Below are positions 11,322 through 23,498 of a DNA stretch of 64,000 nucleotides, one piece after another. Below the pieces are notes generated by a model. The model was not told the DNA's origin and searched no databases. It was given only the letters and a program-made list of their open reading frames with translations. Within the stretch, counting starts at the first letter, position 1; each line of letters starts with the position of its first letter. Origin of the DNA: Cucumis sativus (lineage: Eukaryota; Streptophyta; Magnoliopsida; Cucurbitales; Cucurbitaceae); the NCBI RefSeq assembly GCF_000004075.3, contig NC_026659.2:27360272-27424271 (forward strand), given 5' to 3'. The position numbers and the translations under genes were made by a program.

Positions 11322-14126
11322 TTCTTCTTCATCTTCTTCCCAATTCTCTCTGTTTTCTTACATTTTTTCTTTTTTACTTTCCTTTGGAATTACAGATTGT
11401 ATAATTGTTAATTACTTACACACAAGAATTCAATTCATTCTTTGATTACTGTTTTTCTTTTTCTTTTTACATTTTTCAATTTAGTTGTTTCTGCTTGAAG
11501 ATTTGATGAATGATCTGGGTTTGAGTTTGCTTTGTTGGTTTATATTGTTAATTGATTTATTGGGTATCTGATGAAGATGGATTATCCACCCTATTGTAAT
11601 TAATCCATTCTTAATAATGTTTGTTTAAAAGTCAACTTGCTTAAATTTATTAAAAACCATATATTTATATACATCATTTTAATTAATTAATTTTACTATA
11701 TTTGATATATTAAAAAGGTTTTGAATGAAATAATGTATATAACTTATTCCTAGAAGTTAAGAGGGGGTGGAGTTGTTATTTGTTGAGCACACCTTGTATT
11801 ACTATAGACTAAAGAAGTATGTGATGGGTCCATAGGATTGAATTCTAACCTTATTATAATTTCCTCTTCCTTTCTTTTGTGTTATACTTTCTTGTTTTAT
11901 ATTTTATTTTAATCTAAACTTTTTAGTCTAACTCTCTGTTTTGACCATGTGATTATGACTTTTAATTTATCTTATTATTAAAAGTCAAATATGAAATGTG
12001 TGTAATACTTGGATTATGATCAAATATTTGACATCTAAATTTGAATATTGGTTAATTTTTTGCTTAGATAAACCCTAATATGTTACAAATTTAAAATTAG
12101 GAGTAATATATTAAATCTATCCCAAACTAAACAAAAATGTAGATTGTATACTAACTTGAGCACTGAGTTAATATGTTCGACAACAAAAAAAAAAAAAAGT
12201 ATAGTTTGAATATCTTTCTACACTAAAATAGAGAAATAAGGAATTCTTAGAAGAAGAAACATTTTATATTGGAAAAAATTCTTCTATGTTAGCAAGTGAT
12301 TGGAATGACTATGAATTAATCTTTAAAATAAAGGATATGATCTTATATATTGTGGCTTTTGTGGAAATACTATCAACAAGTAATTTAATTTTGTTCCTTG
12401 TAATGTTGATGTAAATACTAAAATAGCTTATCTTTTATCGTGTAAAAGAAATATAGGTTGAAATTTGTTAGTTATAACTTCCAAAATCGGAGTGAGGTGA
12501 ACTTACATATTTTACGTAATCACTTTGAGAATCATGTGTTCTTCTCCTCCTTCTTCCTCTTCTACAAATAAAATCATCAGTAAAACTAAAAACCCATAAA
12601 AGAAATAGATAAAATAAAGTAAAGAAAAAGAAAGATTGAAGAGGTTTCTTAATTTTTTCTAATCAACAGGAAAAAAATATGACAGTAAAGAGATAACCTA
12701 CTTTTACATACAAAGAGGTGAACTCTTTCTCACCACATATTCTATAATATACATTAATATGAAGTGATTGTTCAGTTAAATAACTCGTAAATAACAGGTA
12801 ATAGTGTTTAAAGGCAAAGACAATTGTACTTTGGTTGCATCCATCGAGAGAATAACAAAATTTGTTAATGTATATATGCACTGGTCATTGTTAAAGAGAG
12901 GGAGAGTCAACAACGAAAGGGTGGGTATAAGGTTTTCCAAAGCATTTGGGCTTGGTTTAGTTGAAGCCCAAGGAATCATTGGGCCTTTAAAGAATGGACC
13001 ATGATAATACTCAACCCTAATGTAATAGATGGGATATAGATATCTAATCCTATAATAAGTAACGAATTGAGGCAATATGAAAAGAATAATAATAATAATC
13101 TTATTACTGTTAATATTCATTTTCTTTTATCAATTAACCATTCATCAGTTGATGTGATGATATGATTAATAGTGGGTGATTTTTGTCAAAATAACTATGA
13201 AACACTCTATAATAATAATTATTATTGTATTTAATTATGATTGTAATGATAATTAGGATAGAATTGAGTGAACAAGATATCTATTTAATGTTGTTTGGTT
13301 TATTGTTCTATCATAACTTTGTTATCAAAAATTCTTTGTTCCTTCTAAACTCAATTTATAAAAGTTGACATTTTCAACTAGTATTACTCACAATACCATT
13401 TTTTACTCATCTTAATTGTGGTATATATGTGGAGGGCAAAAAATATAATAATCATATATTAGGCAATTAAATTAGGTTAAAAAATAAAATATGAAGATTT
13501 GGGAGTCATAGAAGAAAGTTTGGAAGTTTGGAAGTTGAAGTAATTTGGCGATGGTTAGACGCAACAGGTCCTTTCTTGTCGTGTAATATCTTATAAAAGC
13601 ACCAAATTGTTGACCAAAATTGAAGTGTCAATTCTTCTAAACTCTTCTTACTTAATTACCAATCCCAATCAATCTCTCTCCTATTTGAACAAATATTCAT
13701 TCATCTAATATGATTCACTCGTGTGTATCCGAGTTTATTTTCTTGTGGGAATAATTATGGCTAATCTAATCAACAAGATTAAACAAACAACCACTTTTGA
13801 TTCCTATTATTAATTTATTTATCTTACTTCCAACAAAATTAAAACCATAGCCAGGTGTAGATGTCGGACAAGAAACATATATATATATCATCAATTTCAT
13901 AATTATTTCGGCTCCAATAATAAAATTAAAATATTACATTATTTACAATCTGTTTCTTTGTCCTATTTTTTCTTTTTTTTTTCTTTTTTAAAAAAAGGCT
14001 GTGGCTGATTCACCCATTAATGATTAAGGGAGAATCGAAAACAGCTATTTTCTAACCAACCCGAGTCACCGCCCGAGTCTCTTCCAACTCACCCCTGACT
14101 CGGATTTTTCTTTTCTTCCTCTCATA
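11322..14126. other. intergenic DNA between the VQ gene and the 322-aa gene
   Basis: No gene supported on either strand. Frames at 12776-13120 and 12804-13004 are mutual antisense overlaps without family features. The stretch is mostly AT-rich and probably includes the VQ gene's 3' untranslated region and the 3' end of the minus-strand gene. Confidence 0.6.
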
Positions 14127-15095
14127 CTATTCCGCCGAAACCATAACCGCGTCTGCGTCGAACCAAGTCTCCATATCCGCCGCCGTTAAATTCTCTAGAG
14201 GCGACTTCATGTTTCTCACGTCACCCACCGTTATTTTTTCCCCGGATTCGTTTCTAAGGTACACCTTTTGCTCACCGGAAAATTTTACTCCCAAAACCTT
14301 TCCGGCAACCGGCTTCCACTCGGCTATTAATGCTGGGATTTGACAACCCATGCGCGTGTCCCAGATATTCACCGATGTCTTACTCGAAACGTTCGTTGTT
14401 GTTGATAACAGTAACGTCGACGTCAACGACGGTGCTATTTGCGATTTTCCGGCTAAAATGGACCCGATTGTTTGCTCTTTGATTACATCGTGGACGCGGA
14501 TTTCATTCGTGTCGGAGTCACAGTGATCGAATTCGAATCTGAGATTGTCCCATAACTTCACCACGCTTTTACCTCCGGTGAAATCGGCCCATGAGAACTG
14601 TTCGCCTTCTCCGTCTTGGTTGTGGAAGCTCCGTCTGTGCCGAAGTCTCAGAGTTTGTTTCGTTTTGTCATCGTTCAAATAGTAATCGGAGCCTCTAACG
14701 TGAAAATCCTGGTCAGTCAAGTCCCAGCTAAAGGAAGACGAGGATGCAGGCTCATCAACATCGTCTTCTTCAAACTCCGACCAAACCGATGAAACAGAAC
14801 TAGCAGAATCGTCGACAGAGTACTCAGTATCGGAGTCAGAATCATAAACAATTTCCTGCAGAATACGTTTCTGTCGTCGGAATATTACAAACAATAGCTT
14901 AATCCGGTTGATTACGCCGCTGAATGTAGCAACAACGGCGATAATCACAGCGCTCCATTTCCAGAGATCTAAAGAACGAGAAAGCGTTTGAAATCCAGAT
15001 GGGGATGTCAAAATTTGGGGTAAAAGAGTGGGATTTGGCAAGGAACTCATCCCGGATTCCAAGCCACTAAACCTGTTAATGACGGGAATCTCCAT
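14127..15095 (-). CDS. conserved-looking plant membrane protein of unknown function (322 aa)
   Basis: Intronless 322-codon gene with GC-richer, clearly coding composition. Seen: an N-terminal region without a classic signal peptide, one hydrophobic segment at about residues 46-72 (WKWSAVIIAVVATFSGV and following), then a basic patch (RRQKR), then a highly acidic Ser/Asp/Glu-rich linker (83-125). The C-terminal half is globular, with two short WD-repeat-like strands, SVVKLWDNL (about 177-185) and SVNIWDTR (about 241-248). A membrane anchor followed by a partial beta-propeller-like domain is the simplest reading, but two strands do not make a WD40 protein. I do not recognise the family with certainty. 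An ACGT-core element lies about 480 bases upstream. Confidence 0.75.
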   Translation of the reverse strand: MEIPVINRFSGLESGMSSLPNPTLLPQILTSPSGFQTLSRSLDLWKWSAVIIAVVATFSGVINRIKLLFVIFRRQKRILQEIVYDSDSDTEYSVDDSASSVSSVWSEFEEDDVDEPASSSSFSWDLTDQDFHVRGSDYYLNDDKTKQTLRLRHRRSFHNQDGEGEQFSWADFTGGKSVVKLWDNLRFEFDHCDSDTNEIRVHDVIKEQTIGSILAGKSQIAPSLTSTLLLSTTTNVSSKTSVNIWDTRMGCQIPALIAEWKPVAGKVLGVKFSGEQKVYLRNESGEKITVGDVRNMKSPLENLTAADMETWFDADAVMVSAE

Positions 15096-15571
15096 CTATC
15101 TCAACCTCAGTGGTTTAGGTAGAACAGCAAGAAAGAAACAAGCAGAGATTTAAAGGAGAGAAACAAAAATCAAGAATCGGAATTGAGATGGGGAATATTC
15201 GGATAAAAAGAAATAAAAGAGAGAGAAGAAGAAGAAGAAGGATATTGTGTGTTAGGGTTTGGTGGAAAGAATTGCGATGGCGAGAGAGGAGAGGGAAAAG
15301 GAAAGAGGGAGAGGAGATTTTTAAGGGCGAAGCAAAAAGATAAAATCAAAGGAGAGAGTGAGGTGGAAGAGAAGGATTGGGTAAGGGAGAGTATGAGAGA
15401 GATCCACGTCAGAAAAAAGAGCAAGAAATTTTGGTAGGGAAGTAAGAGAGAGCTGAGGTGGAATAGGATCGAAGGGAATCAAATTAAAAATATTCGGTCC
15501 GTCTTGGGAAAACGTCCGGTCATAAATTATTGAGGGTTTTTTATTTTTCACAATAGTGCCATTGTGATGGT

Positions 15572-15580
15572 GACACGTGG
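15572..15580. promoter_or_regulatory. G-box/ABRE-like element upstream of the 322-aa gene
   Basis: GACACGTGG, a CACGTG G-box core with the extended ABRE form, about 475 bases before the minus-strand start codon at 15095. bZIP or bHLH factors bind such sites. Functional relevance is inferred from position only. Confidence 0.35.
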
Positions 15581-18500
15581 GGACAGGTTAGTGATCCATT
15601 GGCTCTTATGAAGTATGGTAGGACCTCGTTTATGAAAAATCGTATGATTCAAATGTTGACATGACACTGGTGGTCACTGCTGGGCGGTGCTGGAATCACC
15701 ACCATAAACTTCTCACAATCTTTTCAAATTTATAACTATATAAATACACATCCCCATTATGTATTGTAGCTCTATAATAAACTATATAAATCATTTTCAA
15801 TCATATAACTACCATTCCATCAACACTTATTTCTACTCAATTTCCACATCAACCCTAATATTATACCATTTTTACCATACAAAACCTTCTTACACAGTCA
15901 CATTTCATTCATTTCAATCCATCATTCATCTTCTTTCTTTTTCTAATCTCAATTCATCCTAATTGGTACGATGACTTATCATCCCATATATACTCATATA
16001 TGTATGTATAAAGTTTGTTTGTTTGCATATGAGAATTATTGTCTACATATGTTTAACAAACTATAGAACATATATCACATAAGGAATAAATGGCTATAAA
16101 TAAAAGTTGTATATCTTTGTTTTGTTTTGTTTTTTCTTAAAAACTTATGAGATGAGAGAGTTTTTATCGATGGTCAATTGTATCCATTAATTAAGAACAA
16201 TTTTACATCATATTTGATCTTCTTGGATTTATAAAAAAAAAAAAAATCTTGCTAATTGTAGACCCCATCCACTTATTTTATTTAGCTAGGTTTTTCAAAT
16301 AAATGAAATTATAACTATTGTATTTAACAATAACAACCGTTATATGTGTTTGTTATCATTAAACTATACTCAACTTACATTATTTGAAGAAATTTATGAT
16401 TAATTAAAACAAACTCATTCTAAATTTTTGGTACAATACAAGTATTAACATTTACAACTTTAAATATATGTACTTGAAAGAGTAAAGTAATAATCTTTGA
16501 AAAAGCCGTTATAATAAGAAAGTTAAGTAGCAATTTTTTTCGTCTGCTTCTAGAAATGATCTAACTAAGGAATAAGACATTGAATTTGAGTCAATTTAAA
16601 AATGAGTTTGAAGTGATAGCAAAAGGCATTAAATAGATTAAAAGGGACACATGAGGTTTCTTTAAATTAACACATAATTCATAAATTAAAGAGGGAGAGA
16701 GGGAGAGAGGGAGAGAAAAAAGAAAAGTTGTGTGAAAGCAAAAGTGAGAAAAAGATGGATTTCTTACCTTAAAAAGAGTAATTAAAAATGTGGTTGCCTT
16801 TTGTTACACTTTCAAACTATATATTAAAAAAGTTGGTTGAGGTGAGAGTTAGACCATTGAGTTTTAGTTTCGTAAGTGGTTGGTGAAGAAGCATTTTACC
16901 CTTTCAAATTGAGTTCTTCCAATTTAATGCTTTTTCAAAGTTACTGGTTTATTAGAAAGTAAAAGAAAATTATTATATCTGATAGTTCTAATTTGATTAT
17001 TTAAATTCCTATAGAATAGGTTTTTCAAAGTAAGCGTCAAATTAATATTCTTCCTCCAGACATGCCTTCCACAAAATCATTTCAATATATAATATATGCT
17101 GATTGTTCTTTTCCTTATAAGGACCAAAAGAATTCCTAATCTTATATAGCAACAAATTCAATTTTAAATAATTTTCATATATGGCAGCACATCAAATTTG
17201 TCTTTTTCACTCAATATGATCATACCTTCATGGATTTTGTATTTGTTATTATACTAACAAATCAATAGTTGTGGTACAAAATTCGATCTTACCTCTCAAT
17301 TAAAGTTTTGATTTTATCATCTATGATTGTTTTATTTATAAAGTAGTATCCAATTTGAATTATATATACACTACATTATTTTTTTGTCTCTTTGGTTAAT
17401 ATTAAATTTGCAACCTTCTTTTACTCGTGCATTAAAATTGACCTTTTTGTTTGTTTTCAAATGTGGGATGAAACGAAACACATGGATTGTAGTTTGAATT
17501 TGAATTCAATTTGAAGCCGTGTGTTAAATATGTTAACTGCCTTTGCTTCCTTTGAATACTTCTTCATCTTTTATTAAAATCAACCTCTCTTCTTCCCCAG
17601 ATTCCAATTAAATTTGTAATTAGTTTCTTAACAATTAAATATTCTTTATTAATGAAAAGCTAAAGACTAAAACAAACTCTTTAAAATAACGTAAAAGTAT
17701 TATGATCCAAATAACCCAAATCGAAAACAAAGCTTTCATAAAGGCCACTTGAAAGAAAGAGTAGGTGAGGGGTGAGGGTTCAGATGATGCCTTTCACTGC
17801 TCCAATTTATTGATCCAAGGAATATCATTAATAATTGAAGTTAAAGGTAACCTAAATTTTGTTGCCTCGCTAATGTGATTGATAATCAGACACTAAATTT
17901 TAATGATAAGTATAAGTTTAGGTATAAAAATTAAAATATAACTTACAAGCATAAACAATTTTTTAAAATTAGATTCTTTTTAAGTTTGGTATATGTCAGA
18001 CACTAATTTAATTTAAAAACTTATCTTTACTTTACATTCATAATTTTAAATTTAACGTCAACAATATTATTATGATTATATATACATCAATCAAAATTTC
18101 ATAATATGCAAAACCTTACTCTCTATAAGGGTTTTTAAAGCATTGAAAGAGACAGATGGATTATATATATATATATGAAGACATAAAAAGTGTAAATTAG
18201 ATGATGGAATTGAGGTCCCATCCCCTAATAATAATAAACACATTTTAAATTTGTTAGAGTTATATGTTGATATTAATAATTAAAATCATATTATTGGTTG
18301 GGGTTTGGGAACCACAAAAAAAAGTCACTATCAGTTATTTAAAAAATTGAGAATTGGTATTTTTTGTTAATTAAGATGATAAAGAAGCCACGTTATTGTT
18401 ATACCAAACGCTGTCTTATCGCTTCATAAAAAGTCAAGTCTCCTTTATGCCTTTCTATCAATTATCAAATTCCTTTTTCTTTTTTATTTCTTCAACAATA

Positions 18501-18689
18501 ACATTTATTCGGATTTTCATAATTCAATCAAATTCATGTTATTTATCTATTTATTTACTTTTTTTAAGAAATAAACAAATGAACAATAATTCGGTATGAG
18601 TCATACCAACTTTAGTTTAACATTAAAAAAAACCAAATCTTATTTGTTTAAAAGAAATCTCAAACAAATCTCTATAAAGATTAGATGTA

Positions 18690-18800
18690 TGGAAAAAGAA
18701 ATGGGCCCATGACACGAGGTTTGGCCTCGGCCAGGGCCTCAACCTCGAGCCATGCCGAGGTTGACCCAAGGAACATGTCAATAGAGAGAACATGTACGTG
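18690..18800. other. isolated GC-rich patch with perfect inverted repeat
   Basis: About 100 bases of GC-rich sequence in AT-rich DNA. TCAACCTCG (18739-18747) and CGAGGTTGA (18756-18764) are perfect 9-bp inverted repeats with an 8-base loop, preceded by a GGCCTCGGCC palindrome (18723-18732). It may be a fragment of a transposable element, or an insertion of other origin. No protein family is seen in the 64-codon frame across it. Confidence 0.45.
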
Positions 18801-19354
18801 CAAGTTTAGAAAGTTTATCGTTTTAAGATTTGTTAGTGAAGATTTTGCTACAAAGTTCATTTCTGGAAAATGTTTATAAGTTTGTTATAATTTAAAAGGA
18901 TTACAGATTTGATCTTATTGTTTCAAATATTCACTTCAATTTTATTCTTGATTTGAAAAAAAAACAAAACCGATACTTTCCCTAATTTGATCACACCCCA
19001 ATGAATGGGATCAGTATCAGTGATTACTGTGTGTTACATCAACTAAACTCTACACACAAAAGAAAGCTTTTCATTCAAACATTTTTTCACAAAAGAAAAA
19101 ATCAACCGAATCCAGAAATGGTTTCACTAACAAAGTAACGGCTCAATTTTTAAAAGAACTTTACCTTAATTTCTTGCGGAAATGGATGAACCTTTTTGGA
19201 AACCAGCTTCCGCCTAACTGAGCAATTAGCATAGTAGGGAACTTTCCAAAACTGGCTGCAATTTCATCCCTTCATGTAATACATTTCTTCCATTGCTCCT
19301 TGTATTTAACCAAATACAAACTCATAAATCAACCAGAAGGAGTTTTTCTTTAAA

Positions 19355-20943
19355 ATGGAGAAATGTAGATTTCTGATAGTGGCCTTTTTGTCGTTGGTGT
19401 TCATCTTTCCTGTTAGCTTTGGTTGGGGAATTGACGGCCATTTTACTGTCTGCAAAATCGCTCAGGTTCTTCTCTTCACATTCTTTCACAAACCCTTTTC
19501 TCAAGTTTACCTTTTCTCATGAAAACTTTTGATCTTTGTTTTGTGTTGCTAACAGTCACGGTTGAGCAAAGCAGCAGCAGATGCAGTACAAGAACTGTTG
19601 CCAGAGTCCGCACAGGGAGATTTAGCAAGCGTTTGCATTTGGGCAGACAGAGTTAAGTTTCGTTATCGTTGGTCCCCTCCTCTTCATTTCATTGATACTC
19701 CAGATTCCCTTTGTACTTACCAGTATGACAGTTGAGTTACCTCTTTTATCTCCATTCTTCTCTGTAGTCTGTTCTAATTTCTCCCAGCCTTCTTCTCTTA
19801 TGGTTTTAAAAATCTTGTCATTTGAATCTCTTAGGAGACTGCAAAGATGAAGCTGGAGAGAAAGGACGGTGTGTTGCTGGCGCCATTAACAACTATACTT
19901 CCCAGCTTCTAACCTACAATGCTCAACCTTCTAACTCTGAATGTAATTTTCAAGAAAACGAGAATCTTATATACTTTGCTTTCAATGAGAAACCGATGAA
20001 ATTGCTAATATGCTATGACTTTTTCATAAGCAGATAACCTGACTGAAGCGCTGCTTTTTCTTTCACATTTCATGGGAGACATCCATCAGGTATGATATGA
20101 AGTTTATGTACATGTTGTGTGCAATTACTTACTGAAATGAACTTACGTAAAATGCAGCCTTTGCACGTGGGCTTCACGGGAGACAGGGGAGGAAACACAA
20201 TCGACGTTCATTGGTACACCAGGAAGCAAAATCTTCACCATGTAAATATAATTACCCAACTTTATCTCTATATCTTGGAAGTTTCCAGTTTTGAATCAGT
20301 GAAAATACTGTATTTCTCGTGATTCTAACAGATATGGGACAGCAACATAATCGAAACAGCAGAGGGCAAATTCTACGACTTCAGTGTGGATGGCCTAGTT
20401 GATGCAATCCAAACAAATATAAAGGTTACATAATTGATAATTCTATGTCCAAATCAATTTGAGAAACAAAGCCTGATTCTTATCAATACTAAGCAATTCT
20501 AATGCATTTTTGTCCCCTTTTGGTGTCCTGATCAACAGAATGAATGGGCAGATCAAGTTGAAGAATGGGAAAAGTGTGGTTCTGATGAAGTACCATGCAC
20601 TGAAATGTATGTGGCACAAGAAACAGTCTGTTAATCCTTCAATTATAGAACATGAACTTCCAATAATTTACCACCAGTTTTCATTGAAATATTCAGATAT
20701 GCATCAGAAAGTATTCAGGCAGCCTGTGACTGGGCATACAAAGGCGTTTCTGAAGGTTCTACACTAGCAGGTAGATTTCTTACAAAACTTGGTTCAGTTG
20801 TTCTTTGAGCAGAAGAGTTTTTAACTTGAAAAAATTGCGATGCAGAGAAATATTTTGCCTCCCGTGTGCCAGTCTTGAAGCTACGGTTGGCACAAGGTGG
20901 AGTCAGATTAGCAGCTGCTTTAAATCGCATCTTTGGTTCATAG
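19355..20943 (+). CDS. ENDO2: S1/P1-type nuclease, ENDO2-like (secreted endonuclease)
   Basis: Zinc-dependent single-strand nuclease of the secretory pathway or vacuole, involved in nucleic-acid turnover in senescence and cell death. Exons joined by hand: 19355-19465, 19556-19730, 19835-19942, 20034-20089, 20158-20241, 20332-20424, 20539-20606, 20697-20770, 20846-20943; all borders are GT..AG and frame is kept, giving 288 aa, the usual length. A signal peptide spans about residues 1-23. The mature protein starts at Trp24, the expected N-terminal metal ligand (WGIDGH). Other family ligands are visible: Asp68 in WADRV, His81 in LHFID, and HFMGDIHQPLHVGF at 143-156. N-glycosylation sites include N-Y-T and N-L-T. 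The C-terminus GGVRLAAALNRIFG is diagnostic. It converges with the USP gene downstream. ENDO2 rather than ENDO1/BFN1 is by overall resemblance. Confidence 0.93.
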
Positions 20944-21776
20944 ACATTCCTCTAGTCTATACTATTACGAAAAGGCCTGCAAGAAATAGTTATTCTTCAA
21001 GTTAGTGCTGAAAAGTTGACCTTAATATAAGTCTATGTAATCTTGTAAAACAATCAACGCCATGAGGTGAATAAAGTTCTTCCAGGAATATCATTCTCCT
21101 TGACTGACTTATTTCTTTCCTTTTAATTACTTTATCTAGTCCATGCCACTTTTAGCTTAGCATCTTTCTTGTCAACTATAGTTCTCTCAATTCAAACAAA
21201 AAGAAACAAAAGGAGCTACATTGCAAACACTTTTCCCTTTACCAGAATAAAAATTCGAAAACAATATGTTTAGTTATGCTTATAACAACCTTACAAAATT
21301 TGCTTTTCTTTCCCACTTTATCAGTTTATTTTGCATATGACCTGTTTCTGAGAAGTACCAAGGAAGGTCTTCTCAACCTGAATTTGTAAATGATGACATG
21401 TCGTGTATTGGTAAAATTAGGTAAAATCTACTAGTCTTGAAATCAAAAGTAGAAAGTGATTATGTAGAAAAAGACTTCGATGTAGCTTCCAAGCCATTCA
21501 AACAAACTTGAATAGTCAAAATGGGAAGATTGTGTCTCATGCTTGTGTGCTTTTCTTCCACCGACCACCACAATCTAATTGATATTTCGTAGACTAGTAA
21601 GCAGAATATGCAATCTGATTACATGATAACAAGCTGAGCACACACAATCTATTGCTTCATAGTCAACTTAATCGCACAAGTAGATTGACACAACCTCGTT
21701 GTAAATAAATCAAGATTAAATAACTAAGGCATAACTCTAATTTAGTTTAGTGAGCAAAGCAGCAAACGTTACCTTT
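20944..21776. other. convergent 3' flanks of the nuclease and USP genes
   Basis: About 0.8 kb between two converging genes. It presumably holds both 3' untranslated regions and poly-A sites, with no further gene or repeat recognised. Confidence 0.6.
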
Positions 21777-22799
21777 CTATGGTTTCTTCACAACAAGGAC
21801 AGGACACTTGGCATTTTGAACGCAATAGTTACTCACACTCCCTATAAGAGCTCTGTATGAGATAAACATTAATTTCATCAGCATCTAAGACAAACCCATT
21901 ATAGTCGAGAAGGGGAAAAATTAATAAAAACAAAGAAAACAAAGAATGTACATCTATTAATCTAAATCGATTGACACTCTGCAAGTAACAAAAGTGAAAA
22001 CTTAAGCTTTCAAATTCTTAAGTATCATCATTTTAAATGTAATGGATACTAAGCATGGTTTAAGAAACTATGCAGGTATTTTGACATCTAATGAGAATTG
22101 TTCTAAACAAGTTTAAGAAACTGGTCAAAAGGCTCCATAAAAACATATTTTGAAAACAAAGACTCTTCTCCTGAACTAACCTCTTAATTCTCCCAAGGCC
22201 ACGATCACCCAAAACAAGCAAACTTATATTCAGCTTTTCAACCGTATCACATATGGTCTTTCCAGGGTCCCCATCTTCTGTGATGGATATAGCAGCCACC
22301 TGGAGAACTAAGAACAACAGTTACTAATTTTGTTCAGTATATAATACAATTTATGTTATCAAGAAACAAACAGTAAACAAAGTACTTCTACAACAAGATG
22401 GATGTTCTTGAATTAAACTAAATTTTAGACTATGAGAAGAATCCTATCATACCCCTCTTCCAGCACATATATCCTTTGCTTTCTCAAGAAGACCGCATCT
22501 AAGTTTCTTATCATTCTCTTGAAGAGTACGAACAAACTCCGTATCTATTGTGCATAAAGAGAAAGTTAAGCAAAACAGAAATGGGATGAAAGTGAAAAGA
22601 TGAGCAATACTTAACTGGATGGAAGTGGGAAATAGGAGCGAGCGAGGCCGGAGGTGTAAGTGGTGGGGGGCGGAGGTAGAGCCGTGAAGAGGAAAAGTGG
22701 GGAACTGGCTATGGATTCTTTAAGATTTTCAAGCACCCAGATTAGGGCATAGTAGCTATACTCACTCTCGTCTATGGCCACCATTACTCTCTTCTCCAT
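21777..22799 (-). CDS. universal stress protein (UspA-like), ATP-binding type
   Basis: Small soluble stress-response protein with a Rossmann-like USP fold. Four exons on the minus strand: 22616-22799, 22453-22544, 22181-22299, 21777-21852; joins keep frame and use GT..AG, giving 156 aa, typical of single-domain plant USPs. Seen: the N-terminal strand VMVAIDESEYS with its Asp, the ALIWVLENL helix, and the C-terminal ATP-binding signature G-2x-G-9x-G(S): G-D-R-G, LGRIKRALI, G-S, followed by VSNYCVQNAKCPVLVVKKP. The intact signature suggests nucleotide binding. A Pro/Thr-rich loop (PPPPTTYTSG) lies at about residues 43-52. A perfect hairpin lies about 60 bases upstream of the start codon. The specific paralogue is not assignable. 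Confidence 0.92.
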
Positions 22800-22855
22800 T
22801 GCTGGGTTTGATTGGTAAAGGGGAAACAGCTAAAGCCCATAAAGTGAATTACGCC

Positions 22856-22880
22856 ATTGAAGCTGTAGCTCAGCTTCAAT
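22856..22880. promoter_or_regulatory. perfect 10-bp inverted repeat in the USP 5' leader
   Basis: ATTGAAGCTG (22856-22865) and CAGCTTCAAT (22871-22880) are perfect inverted repeats around a 5-base loop, 57-81 bases upstream of the minus-strand ATG. In the transcript this would form a stable stem-loop in the 5' untranslated region. A regulatory role is inferred only. Confidence 0.45.
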
Positions 22881-23498
22881 TCATCCTTGCCTTGGAGTGT
22901 TCATGGAGAAAATTGATGGTGAGTTTTCTTAGTTTCTAATTTATGGAACAGTTTAAAATTATTCACAGAAAATGAATAAAAAAAGCAACGAAATTAATAT
23001 TTTTTCACAAATTTACATTTGATTTTGAATTTTTGATTCCCATCCTGTATGTACTTACACATTTTGAGGTTGTTTTTAGTCTGTAATCTTTCTTGTCAAC
23101 CTCTTTTTACCGTTATCGTTATTGTTATCATCTAAAATCAATCGATGATGGTAATAATTCATAATTCTTCGAATTTAACTGTAACAATATATATAACGAT
23201 AACTATAAAACTTACATAATTAACCTCTTTTACTTTGACTCGAGAAAAAAATAGACTACATCTATGATCAAATTTGATTTCATGTAGTACAACATGTTAA
23301 ATAGATAACCATATATTATTAGAATACACAGACTATACAGTAATCTAATTTAAATATTGAAAATTCTAGGAAAACTATAGTTGAAGATTTGTTCGAAATT
23401 ACATTACATGAACGGAAATGATAAAATCAAAGTTGATTGTTGTTATTTTAATTTGAACAACATATAGAAATGAAAAGATTGGAAAGATGCCAACAGTA
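22881..23498. other. intergenic DNA between USP promoter and thioesterase A
   Basis: AT-rich; presumably the USP promoter on the right-hand side of the USP gene and the 3' flank of thioesterase A. No additional gene seen. Confidence 0.55.

Larger units (their letters stand above)
15096..19354. other. 5' leader of the 322-aa gene, then AT-rich intergenic DNA
   Basis: The first ~350 bases are purine-rich on the plus strand (CT-rich on the coding strand) and look like a plant 5' leader or promoter for the minus-strand gene. The remainder is AT-rich with a (GGGAGA)n-like tract near 16690-16717. A GC-rich patch at about 18685-18800 is listed separately. No gene supported. Confidence 0.6.

Noticed and set aside
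15170-15551. Overlapping minus-strand frames rich in Ser, Phe and Leu upstream of the 322-aa gene
   Set aside because: CT-rich leader translated by chance; no splice join to the downstream gene was needed, as that gene has its own good start.
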